A stretch of 64,000 nucleotides of DNA. Origin: Hygrocybe punicea. Its lineage: Eukaryota > Basidiomycota > Agaricomycetes > Agaricales > Hygrophoraceae. Below the pieces are notes generated by a model that did not search any database, had not been told where the DNA came from, and was given only the letters and a program-made list of their open reading frames with translations. Of this stretch, positions 1 through 9,996 are shown piece after piece (positions within the stretch are counted from its first letter, which is position 1; every line of letters begins with the position of its first letter). The DNA is taken from NCBI GenBank assembly GCA_963556145.1, contig CAUVYJ010000004.1, positions 1 to 64,000 on the forward strand. The letters are read 5' to 3'. A program made the translations under genes and the position numbers.

Positions 1-57
1 TAATCGCAACTTAATGGTACCTGTACAACTGGTAGCAATGGAGAACGCTACAAATGA

Positions 58-786
58 CTGGGAGGATCCAGAGCAGGAACAGGAGAACCAGGGAAAAGAG
101 GAAGGGCCGTCTGTCTAAAGGACGAACAGACGGCCCGCAAACACAGTCTTATCACAAGCATCCCCCCGCGCAACGAGTCGACGCGAGGGGACAAGAGCCA
201 AGACCTCCCCACTGCCCTCAATACTGTCAACAATGTACAAATGTCGATACACGAATATGAAATAGTTGACATGTATTCAGTGAGCAAAGAAAAAGGACAC
301 CAACCCAGTCTACCGTTTGAACACGACGTTGTACTGGAGGGTCCACGAGGGGAGCAGGCAAAAATATGAAGTTTATTTGACGACGGCACCCTAATACCAG
401 CGATATGCACTTGTACATACAGGAAACTACGAAATCGACTAGGCGCCATCAAAAAATCACACCTCAAATTACGAATGGCCAATGGAACAATTGTGAAATC
501 GCAGGGAAAATGGAAGGGCACAGTAGAACTGGGAGGAATCCAAATGAATGGGACATTTGAAGCCTTCGACAGCGGAGGTGCATGGAATCTACTATTCGGA
601 CAACCGTTACTCGTTGCCTTCGGAGCGACACATAGTTACAAAAACAACACGATCGCCATCAAGAACGAGAGCCAAGATGCTTTAATCGAAAACCAAGCGA
701 TACAATGCCAACCGCTTTCTCTGTCTAGTCTAGTTAAGGAAAGACTTGTTGTCTGTCTTCCTGAACTTGGCGTTATCATGTTGTAA
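58..786 (+). pseudogene. Retrotransposon aspartic protease (retropepsin) fragment
   Basis: One reading frame stays open from 58 to 786 except for a single TGA at 367-369. The downstream part resembles the retropepsin domain of fungal Ty3/gypsy polyproteins. A flap/active-site-like segment (SLFDDG, codons 373-387) is followed by an RLG motif, a stretch beginning LRMANGTIV, and a C-terminal part containing WKGTVELGG and LLFGQPLL. In active enzymes the catalytic triplet is normally DSG or DTG; here it reads DDG. The upstream 100 codons are charged and unrecognised, in the position of a gag-pol linker. No reverse transcriptase, integrase or LTR is visible nearby, so this is an isolated, inactive remnant. 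The family is inferred from motif pattern only. Confidence 0.6.
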
Positions 787-1384
787 GGAAGGTCAGTCAT
801 TCATCACTGCATAAAAATTAATTGATAATGAATAATTAATAATAAATAGATATTTAATGCTATGTCACAAAGTTACAGCCGACTTCACTATGCTAAACTT
901 AGATAAGACATGTATGGCATTGCATACGTGCCAACGTGTGTCGTGCAGATGCCCCTGTTGGCAGAGGATTTCTAGAGCGACTCTAGATGTAGCATGGCCA
1001 GAGTTACATGTTTATACCTACAATAATTATTTTGATTGCAGGACTAATCTAAAGATGAATTTTTATTATTAATTTAGACAATCCTTTATCCGTGACTTAA
1101 ATTCAATATTTAGACTTGGCCTAAATGAAAATCTAAAGATTATATTTTGCCGCTAACTTTAGAAATAACTTTAGATCCTGACTAAATGTTGAAACTCCTG
1201 ATGTGTATCTTACGTCGTGCCAGTTGTGGTGCATATCTTATCTTATCTAGTCCCAAAAAGGCCTGACTTTGTTGATTGACTTTGACCAAGTCAGTCAGGT
1301 TTGCATGACTGCCCTGACTTGACTCTCGTGACCCGCCGTCAGCCTGACTTGCAATTGTACAACACTGGTCTAGTTTGACTACAA
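787..1384. other. AT-rich intergenic region, no gene seen
   Basis: A strongly AT-rich stretch (runs of TAATAA and ATTAAT near 820-870) separates the protease remnant from the RhoGEF remnant. Short open frames here have no recognisable similarity and no coherent splice structure. A gene N-terminus for the downstream RhoGEF could lie here but I could not find one. Confidence 0.5.
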
Positions 1385-3840
1385 GTGTGGGAAGGCCAGG
1401 TGGATTCTCCCTTGTCCCTCTCACCAGTGGAAGACGATGCCAGCTCGTCGACTTCGTCTCTTGTAAACGCCTCAGACAACTCGCCACAACTCTCAAAGAG
1501 AACCCATGCTCTACTTGAATTGCTCTCCTCAGAATGCGCATACGCCTCCGACTTGGGGCTTATTCGCGATATCCACATCCCACTGGCATTGGGTGAGTCA
1601 TTACGATAGAGATCGTCATCCTTTTTTTTAACACATTTGTATATCAAGGCCAACCTTCTCCATTCCACCATACTCGAGTTGCACTGCCAACATCATCCGG
1701 TTTGTCGTCACGTACCGTCTCGACATCTTCAGACTCCTCTTCCTCGCCATCAAGTGCGCCCCCGATATCTCGCGAGGACACACGGATCATATTCAGCGAC
1801 GTCATAGAACTGGCCCTGTTTGCTCACATGTTCTCCAAGCGGTTAGAAGAGGCCTTGGGGTCCGTCCTCGATGGTGGTCACGGCGAGGACCATGTCGGAA
1901 AACTTTTTCTTGATATCGTCTGTTTTTTTCCCTCCCAAGTACTACTCTACTGATCACATATTACAGATTCCAACCCTAGAGCCACTATACAGGTTATACA
2001 TCACTCGACATCCAACTGCTTTGATGCACCTGAATACCCTGCCACAATCGAGCGCTCTCACATCGTACCTCGCACATACACGAACACTCGCACCCTCGCT
2101 CACGCATGCGTGGGACCTTTCATCTCTGCTCATCAAACCCGTACAACGTCTACTAAAATATCCACTCCTCCTCATAGCTATCATAGAGGAAACACCCGAT
2201 AACCACAGCGATAAGGAGAATTTATTGCAAGCAAAAGAGATGATGGAGGCAGTAGCACGAGGGGTGAACGAAGGAAGGCGGAGGCGGGAAGTCGTGCAGG
2301 AGGTGTTGATGGCGAAACCAGGTGAAGTGCCGAAGAAGAAGGGGCTCAATGTTGGCGTTGCTGCCTCTGTTAACATTGGCCGGATGAAAAGTCTGATCAA
2401 TAAAAGTGAGAGAAGGCAACGAAGAGGCAGTACAGGTTGAGAAAATGGAGAAGCACTTGAAATCCGTGGATGCCTTTGTGAACTCGCTGGCGAAATCAGC
2501 TATCACATGGGGAACCTCAGTTCGCACCACAGTCGAGCAACTCCAGGATTGGGCGATCGGGTTCGGAAAAGTTATTGGGTTGTCACAAGAGCAGCAATCG
2601 GAGGCATTCGATGCCTTCCTTGTGGTCCTGGAGAAGCAACTGCTTCCGCTATGCGCAGATCTCGAAGTCGTCCTCAAAGAGAAACTGTTACGAGAGCTTT
2701 CCTGTTTAATTGCCACCTCGGCTTCTCCGCTGCGCCTTCTCGACACCATGAACACCCTCGAACCGCTTCACTATGGCCTTTTAAACATAAACTTCTCAAG
2801 GAATAGACCCCCAGCTGCACTTCTCGAAGCATCATAGTCCTACCTTGCGTTGCGCGGTCAACTTCACACGGAACTCCCTCTGTACCTCGAACTCCTCGAT
2901 AAAGGCATCGCACTTCGCGTAGAAGGTGAGATGAATGCTGGGGCGTCTGAAACCATATGCATATGGTGGGAACGCTGGGGCGAGGTTGATAAAACAGTGC
3001 TTGGTCTCAAGATCGTATACCCGCGGAAACGAACTTGGGCGGAGGTTCGTGCAGAAAGGACTGCTTTAGTGCATGCGCATGGCTCAAGCTTCGATCCCCT
3101 GGCTAAAGGCGCTGTGGTGTCAATGCTCTCATCATTGGAGCCAGCACGTGTATCCGAATCCAAGTCACTTTCCTCATTGCAGCAAAGGAGTAGGAGCTGG
3201 CACGGGAGTGATGGCGCATCGACGAATGACCTCCCCAGACGTTATTCAAATGATAGTCTACATTCAGGCCAGTCGAGTAAGTCAAGCAAGGAGGGATATC
3301 AGCGTCGTTACCCTCACCGCCTTTGCCCGTGGGGTTATCCGACGTAGGTCCTTCAACCAGCCGCCATCCAATACATGAAAACCACGAACTCGACGACCGG
3401 GGACGTGGCCTCGTCGTCAGAAAACCCAGTCTGCGACGCAAGTTGACCGACTCGTTTCTGTCGTCAGGCTCGCATAGACGCCGTTCATCGTCGACCAAGT
3501 CCATGGATTCAGCTATTCTCGCACGAGAGCGAGATTTACCTCCAAACTCGGTTCCTCCCCCGCAGAAACCAACTCGAACGAACTGGGAGCAGGTACGCTC
3601 CAAGTATGCATGTTGAGTAGTACACCCCTGCCATCCTCCGGATGTGTATGCAACTGCAACTTCCCATTCTTCCAGCTTGAGGTCGGCGAGGTTTTCCAGG
3701 TGTTGAAAGAAGCCGGACATCCCTGTACGCACAAGGACCTACCTTTGTATGTTGATGGAGAGGACTGTTTATTATTAGTGCGGGATCGTGGAGGCCGTGT
3801 TGGTTGGGCATTGGCAAGTTTTCTTATTCCCCAGGACTAG
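1385..3840 (+). pseudogene. Decayed RhoGEF (DH) - BAR - SH3-like protein
   Basis: Resembles fungal Rho guanine-nucleotide exchange factors that combine a DH domain with a BAR domain and a C-terminal SH3-like end, acting at membranes and the actin cytoskeleton. The DH domain runs from about 1490 to 2330, with the family signature LLIKPVQRLLKYPLLL. The BAR part spans 2406-3020 and the SH3-like end 3600-3840 (DGEDCLLLVRD, GWALASFL). Introns at 1593-1648, 1918-1966 and 3277-3347 have GT/AG ends and join in phase. Lesions: a frame change near 2405; TAG at 2835-2837 inside the BAR region; an apparent internal deletion near 2925, where about 30-40 family residues are missing; TGA at 3614-3616, where relatives have arginine; and another frame change near 3650. 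No convincing ATG start was found. Several independent lesions argue for a pseudogene over sequencing error. Confidence 0.75.
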
Positions 3841-4020
3841 AATTCAACGCTTTTTTTACAATAACATAATGCAAATGCATAGCAATAGTCAGCGTAATCT
3901 TTACATGTTGGACATTTGCCGCTCAGCCTGCTCATCGTATTTACAAGAATAAATAATACAAACTCCCAGCATAACATACCGTAATGTCTCATGGTGTTAA
4001 AGGCTCGTGAAGGTGCGACT

Positions 4021-6430
4021 CTATGGCATCAAATTCGGAATCAAGAGGCCAAAAAGTATTGCGGAAAGACCGTTTGGGTCGTACAGCTTTTTATTCTCGC
4101 AAAGACGCGCCCAATTGCCGCCGTAGCAGGAGATCGTGCGTGAAACAGACTCATGCCACCCAAGAAACTGGATATAGGATATGAGCAAATGCGACCACGA
4201 AAGTCCTCCTACAGGCTCACTGATGGAAAAGGGCCTCCAATGCACACGGGACTCAATGTCTCTGAAATCCACTACATCACGACATAGTTTATTAATCGGG
4301 AAAAGTTAGCTTTGTGAAGCTCACCTTTTCCGCTGATGCGACGCAACGAGGGTCGTCAACGCCCATCGGCCATTGGTGCAAAGCAGCCACGGTGAAAGAA
4401 GCTTCCCGGTGTTCTTTGGGCAAGCAGGAGTCCTCAAAATCGGCAATCGCGCCACCGGAGAGCTCGAACAACCACGCTTAAAGTTCCAACTGAGGCACAG
4501 TAAGCTGAGATATTTAAAAATGTGAGCTCACTGCATCCCACCGGCGAATTGGCAAACTGGAGCACGGTCTCGTTGTTTATATCATCTGGTAACGACGTGA
4601 TGAGAGCTGAACGTATAAACCACTGATTACCCGCTGTATTTTAACAAAAGATAAATAAATGAGGAATGGGGGAAGATGGTGAACTCCGACCTTTCCCACG
4701 CAGGACCTGCGCAACGCTGTCTTGTTGATGCAAAAAACTCTTCTCGTCGACCTCACTGAGCAAACACATTTCGCCATCCCAGGAAGCAATTGCTGACAAG
4801 AATTCTTGTCCCTTCTCCTTCCAGCTGTGAGGATAACATTAGCGTAAAGTTCCCGTGGAGCTCCTTTCACGCAGTCTCGGAAGTGTTTAATGAGTGAGTG
4901 GGCTGTTGTACTGCGAAACCGGCTGAAAAGTATGTAAGAAAAGGCACTCGGATGCCGTTGGAAGATGCCTCACTATATGAGGTTACCAGCAAATACCACG
5001 GGTACCGGATATGCTCGTGCTTTGTAGCGAGTCGCGACACCGAAAGCTGGCCCAGCGCCACGAATAGCCCACCACAAGTCTATTTGAATAAATAATACAG
5101 TCCAAAGATAGAGATGGACCTGAGTGACTCTCGCTGTTTACAATGACAATCCTGCCGTCAGTTAAAACCACCTCCACCTCGACGAGATTATCGATACTGA
5201 GACCGTAAAGACGACTCAAGAAGCCGAATCCGCCAAGAAGCATTACTGAAGAACCGACGGGATGCGCTGAGCTGGAGCATGTCAGTGGTGACCGGATATT
5301 AATTGAATGATTATTATAAGCTCACAAAGGAACGTGATATGGAATATGGCAGGTCTCCGAAGAAGATCTGGTTTCCAGAGGGTTCCTTGAAGTATACGTG
5401 TCGACGTCCTTCTGCATCATGCCCCATTGGAATGAAGCGGTTCCAACCCCGTCAAAGGGGTAGTTTCAGGTGAATCTATGAACGAGGTGCTTAGACAGAA
5501 ACCGGAAGCATGTTAACCAAATCCGGATTGAGTAGATGGAACGGGTAGGGGCCGGGAACCTGAGAAACCTGGTTTGTTGTTCAAGTATCCGAAGGGATCG
5601 GCACGCATGGATCCATATTGTGTTATGGTATCGTTTCGGGGAGGGGATGGGGATGTGGCAACTGTTGAATGCGGCGACGATCCAAGCCAGGTCAGATCTT
5701 CTGCACTTTCCGAACAAGAGTTTTTACTCGAATCTGACTCGAGAGACATTTCTCTTGGAAGACTTGTAAAATCGTCAGCACCTAGACGACGCCGAATGTT
5801 AGGGGGTGGGTTATCGGTGAAGATCGGAAGAGGGGGACCGCGAAGAAATTCCCCAACACTCCGTGAAGCCGAATCGTACATTCTGAAACCTTCGTCCTCC
5901 ACTCGTCGTCGCTTTCTAGTGATATTGCTAGAAGCATCCACGATCGGAGCGTCACGCCGAAAAAAGGCATATCTCGCAAGCTCGTGTAAGAACCTTCTGC
6001 CTGAGGTGACTCGATGTGGACACTTCCCAAAAGGTTTAGGTCGACGATAATGTCCCCTCCGATTGCCCAACCAGCTGTTCCGTAACCGCCGCCTTTAATC
6101 GAGGGCGAAAGTGAATATTTCTTGCAGAAGATTAATATCCTAATAAATATTGAATTCGATCCATTACCCAGTGAATAAGCTCACTTGCTGATATCTTCAG
6201 CGTCCGTAGGACAGACGACCGCCTGTGCAGACGTTTTAACATTGCCATTGAAAGCGGTATAGTAATTGGCAAAACTATAAATGTTCAGCGATAAAAACGA
6301 TGAAAAAGTACCTACTTGGGATCGTCAGGTATATTTTGCCTTTGATGTCTTCTCCCAATTCAGAAGCCCATAATTTTAGTAAAGGTTCTCCAGAATGCCT
6401 GGTCAGATGAATGTTGATGAACCATTGTGT
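4021..6430 (-). pseudogene. Decayed FAD-linked (PCMH-type) oxidoreductase
   Basis: Read on the minus strand from about 6430 to 4021, this matches a mushroom family of FAD-linked oxidoreductases with a PCMH-type FAD domain. Recognisable blocks in order: GEDIKGKI near 6340; KGGGYGTAGWAIGGDI near 6090; a basic, Ser-rich linker; SSVMLLGGFGFLSRLYG near 5230; LWWAIRGAGPAFG near 5060; and SCYGGNWARLC followed by YDPNGL near the C-terminus. At least six introns still have GT/AG ends and join in phase, so the copy is old in structure but only lightly damaged. Lesions: a frame change near 6315; TAA at 5513-5515 with a frame change before about 5460; loss of about 17 codons plus a frame change near 4820; and a 1-nt loss near 4065 that alters the last codons. 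The transposon starting at 6451 abuts or removed the N-terminus. Substrate unknown. Confidence 0.7.
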
Positions 6431-6557
6431 CACTTTGTGGGAGAGAGCTACAGCTGATTCGGAAATTCTTGTCCCACGGTTCAAAAAGCGCAAAAAAAAT
6501 CAAAAAAATCAAAGAAAATCAAAAAATCATTTGCTCCCTCAATACCATTCATTCACC

Positions 6558-6677
6558 ATGGGTTACTGCCATATCAGCTACGAAATGAAACAAGGAGTGT
6601 TGTGGCCACTGCTGGAAGGCTGGGATACAGACAACATTGTTGGGTCTGTTGGTGTCTCCACCAAGCACCTTGCCTAA
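6558..6677 (+). pseudogene. Remnant N-terminus of Tc1/mariner-like transposase
   Basis: The ATG at 6558 lies 12 bp inside the left inverted repeat and opens 39 codons. The pattern ISYEMKQ, then WPLLEGWDTD, then VGVSTKHL resembles the helix-turn-helix start of fungal Tc1/mariner transposases (IS-DMK, L-GW, LGVS). The frame ends at a TAA and no catalytic domain follows. Position inside the repeat supports the assignment; the short length keeps it tentative. Confidence 0.5.
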
Positions 6678-6899
6678 GGCAGCCTAACCAAAATTCTTCT
6701 ACGACGTCAATGGAGATCAATTCGAGTGAGCGGTATCCTGAACATGACTTAGTTGAAGCAGGCACAACAGCAGTTACTATGGATAAGGCAAGGAAGTTGG
6801 TATACACAGAGTATATGTTAAAACATCACTGGCACCAAACACAATAGTACTTCAATATTACTTTGGGGACTGCCCAAGGCTTGCCGAACAGACCCGTAG

Positions 6900-7472
6900 C
6901 TACTGAGTGACTACTGGAATATGACCTTGAATGCAAACTGACAGAGAGTACGCACCTAATACTCTCGCTGATTGCTGCTCTTTGGTGTCGTTGGCGATGC
7001 TGTTGCCACGAGCATAACAGCTGTGTTCCACTCCTTTGATGCGAGAATTTGCTTGCCCATCATCTCGAACCCACTCGGAGTAGTAGGGAAGGCCAACAAA
7101 CTCTTTGCATAACGTCTTCACTGTCCCTATCGGCCACTCAGCAACTGCTCATTGCAACATTTGAACCCGCTTGTTGAAAATGGCACGGGGCCTTTGCCTA
7201 GTTTTGGGAGGGCCTGGGAGGTGCGAATCGTCCCAATCGTCGATTCCGCTATTGCTAAACTGATTGAGAATGAGTGTGACGGAAGGCAAGTGGGAGACGA
7301 CTGTACCTTGACATGTACAGACATCTGTCTTGACACCCTCAGCTTCTGAAACCTTGTCTACGCCAATGAAGGTGTCTCCATTTGGATTCCCAAACTCGTA
7401 TTCCGATGTGGAGAAGCCAGCGAAGGCGGAATTGGTCTTCACAAACCATGTAAATCTTCGAGAGATTGACAT
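6900..7472 (-). pseudogene. Unrecognised reading frame inside the TA-flanked element
   Basis: On the minus strand one frame is open from 7472 to 6900 except for a TGA at 7149-7151, about 190 codons in all. It contains blocks such as FTWFVKTNSAFAGF and SHLPSVTLILNQF and looks protein-like, but I do not recognise a family. It fills much of the space between the inverted repeats, on the strand opposite the transposase remnant, so it could be captured host sequence or a decayed element gene. The single stop and the absence of a clear start suggest it is not functional. Confidence 0.35.
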
Positions 7473-7696
7473 CTGTTAATGCGCGAAGATCTTCATTAGG
7501 GTGTTCTCTGAGGGTTTATGGGTCTGACCATGTAAATGTAGGCGATTCTAGCTGGTATTGAGGGAGCAAATGATTTTTTGATTTTTTTTGATTTTTTTGA
7601 TTTTTTTCGCGCTTTTTGAACCGTGGGACAAGAATTTCCGAATCAGCTGTAAGGTTTAGCCTCAGTCGGACCCTGGGGTCAATATTAATGCCGCGT

Positions 7697-8358
7697 AGGA
7701 CCCCGGCTTATCCCTATAAATGTTAGATCCAATTTCGGCCCAAATTCAAAAAATATGTCCGGGCGATTTTTTTGCCCAGAGGGCACTTCATGTCTGGATG
7801 AGGGATCTGGCCTACTTAAATGCCGAAAATTTGTCTGGATGATGGATCTGACATGGCAAAAACTATAAAAAAGTCCTTAAGCTTAATGCCACGACAGGAG
7901 GGTATTTATAGAAAATACTAATCCATTTTGTCATCCTCCTGCCTCCCACTACATTTCTGAGACTCCTTGAGCACTTTGGCCAACAGCATTTGATGCTTCT
8001 GCAATGCCTTGAAGATGTCAGCATTTTTTTTGCCAAGTTTGACCCAGGCCTTTTATTGAGTTTGTGTTGGTTTGGTGAGACATATCTGGGACCGGATTTC
8101 TTCTAAGAGGTAGCAATTTTTTCCGTTATATTGCAATCTATGCTAGTATATATATGGTCTGCCGACACTCGGCATGTTGACCATGTCCGGATATGGATCT
8201 GACATTTCTGAAATTTGGGAGCCATGTCTGGACAAAATGTCTGACCTTCACACGATTTTGCCTGCCCATGTCTGGATGAAAATCTGACATTTTGACCGAA
8301 TACCAAATTTTTTGTCCGGATCCGGGATCTATCCTTAGTACAGATAAGCCGGGGTCCT
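7697..8358. mobile_element. hAT-like MITE with 8-bp target duplication
   Basis: A 662-bp non-coding element. The ends are inverted repeats beginning AGGACCCCGGCTTATC (left from 7697, right ending 8358). The octamer TGCCGCGT is present directly outside both ends (7689-7696 and 8359-8366), an 8-bp target duplication as made by hAT-superfamily transposases. The interior is AT-rich with repeated phrases such as GTCTGGATGAGGGATCTG and no coding frame, typical of a miniature non-autonomous element. It sits just upstream of the glycosyltransferase remnant. Confidence 0.85.
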
Positions 8359-8422
8359 TGCCGCGTCCATGAGGAACCCGTTTACATAGACGCCGGTCGT
8401 TCATCCGCTCGCACATTGTCAT

Positions 8423-9996
8423 TTGCTGCATTCTATTCTTCACAGTCTCCGTCGCTGCTTATTCGTCTTATCTGCTGGGCTACTTCTCCACCCTTCTCCT
8501 GTACCTCCCCGTTACCCCGTAGCTCTATTCTGCATCCCAGCACTAGCAGTTATCGATGCATTAGACTTGTCGAACCGCTCCCATTGGTCCCGTATTCGGA
8601 GTGTGCGATTCGGTATCACTTGCTCCTGGTGCTTGTTTCTCGTTTTTTCGCCACGGTATCCTTCTTATGGACCGTCATCATATTTGCACTCACATACTCC
8701 ACTTCCAAAGATCCCTCCAAACGAAACATATTACATCGCGGCTAACCTGTACAACTCGGCTTTTGTTCTTCCAATATGGACCCGCGAACTCAAGTCGCTC
8801 ATTGACCACCTGGGACCTCAGAATGTTTTCGTTTCGATATATGAGTCGAATTCCGTGGATCAAACGAAACCTATGCTTCGTGCGTTTCAACAAGAACTAG
8901 GAAATATTGGCGTAAGGAACAGCATTCAATTACAAGATGCAGATGGGAGAAACCCCCGTTGGTCTTCGAATGGTCATGCACGTATCCTTACTTGGCGCAA
9001 ATTCGGAATAAAGCCCTGGAACCGTTGCAGAATGCGAACGTGTTGGAAGGCAAGGCGTTCAAGAGACTCATCTTTTTCAATGATGTGTTTTTTGATTGGC
9101 GTTCGTCTTTCCCCCCCCCTCTCAGGCTATACGCATATGGCTAACGTTTCGTTCAAGGCTCAATAATCCGCCTCCTAGCGACGCAGGGCGGGGAATATGA
9201 TCTCGCCTGTGCTTTCGACTTTGGTCTATATGATATGTGCGTCCGCTGTTCCCTTTCCATAATCCTATTCATTGTGGTGGGATTTCTTGGCTCATGAATT
9301 TTGGAAATCATTGGTCGTGGCTTGTTGACGATCGTATGTCACAGATGGGTGACTCGCGACTCGTGCGGTCAGTCAACCAAAACGATCTGGCCTTACTTCT
9401 CATCAGATGCCATCGCCATCACCAACCTTCGAAAAGACAGTCCTATCGAGGTTGCAACCTGCTGGAATGGTATCGCAGCGTTTGATGCACAATGGTTTCT
9501 CGCTGAAACCAACAATTCAGGTCCGCAGCAAAGATGTGGCAAATATCGTCAATTTTTGCTTAAAAAATATATAATCAGAGCAAAATCGTTCTGCGTCGAG
9601 TCCGTCCCAGACTCCGGGTCTATACACCCCGGCCCTCCCGCTGGTGTTCAGAGATAACCCTGCATGTGTGGCGTCAGAATGCTTCCTCCTTTCATACGAC
9701 ATGCATTTGTTAAGTGCAAAAAATAGACCACGGATATACATGAATCCAAGTCAATGTTGGTAGGTCCTTTCCCCCTTTCGCGCCGGCCAGTCTTGTTGAT
9801 ATCCCTGCAAGCATACACGGCTCTAAACTACCGGTTTCATAACCTTTTCCCTATCGTTTACACCCTCGTTTACCATGCCTGGTTTCTATATTTTGGCCAG
9901 TGGGTATTCGCGATTGGTTGGCCTCCTTTGCGAACAAGTTTTGTTTTATTCATCGCCACGGTTCCGCTCTGGGGAGTAGGGATGTTGGTCCTATAG
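8423..9996 (+). pseudogene. Decayed CAP59/CMT1-type glycosyltransferase (GT69-like)
   Basis: Resembles the cryptococcal mannosyltransferase family (CAP59/CMT1, GT69), type II Golgi enzymes adding alpha-1,3-mannose to glycans. Conserved blocks in order: YYIAANLYNS followed by LGPQNVFVSIYESNS (about 8725-8850), YLAQIRNKALEPL and RLIFFNDVFF (about 8988-9090), YDLACAFDF (about 9200), WVTRDSCGQ (about 9350), EVATCWNGI (about 9450) and ACVASECFLLSYDMH (about 9660). Introns after about 9100, 9233, 9510 and 9752 have plausible GT/AG ends. A frame change at about 8982-8990 separates two conserved blocks, so the copy is probably inactive, though a single base error would have the same effect. The 5' end is uncertain; no clear ATG or transmembrane anchor was identified. 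The hAT MITE lies 60 bp upstream. Confidence 0.7.

Larger units (their letters stand above)
6451..7649. mobile_element. TA-flanked element with 96-bp inverted repeats (Tc1/mariner-like, non-autonomous)
   Basis: The left end 6451-6546 and the right end 7554-7649 are inverted repeats of 96 bp, differing at only a few positions. Both start CAGCTGATTCGGAAATTC and continue into an A-rich stretch. The dinucleotide TA flanks both ends (6449-6450 and 7650-7651), the target duplication typical of Tc1/mariner elements. The interior holds a short transposase-like N-terminus (6558-6677) and an unrelated minus-strand reading frame. No DDE catalytic domain is visible, so it probably depends on a transposase supplied elsewhere. 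Confidence 0.75.

Noticed and set aside
48..521. 157-codon minus-strand frame
   Set aside because: It is the antisense shadow of the retropepsin remnant and has no protein-like pattern of its own.
2405..2440. A 33-nt intron explaining the RhoGEF frame change
   Set aside because: GTGAGA...CAG ends exist, but 33 nt is shorter than any other intron here and removing it deletes conserved BAR residues.
3593..3675. An 83-nt intron in the RhoGEF 3' end
   Set aside because: GT/AG ends and phase fit, but the removed segment contains residues (VVHPC, FPFFQ) that belong to the SH3-like region in relatives, so a stop plus frameshift in an exon is more likely.
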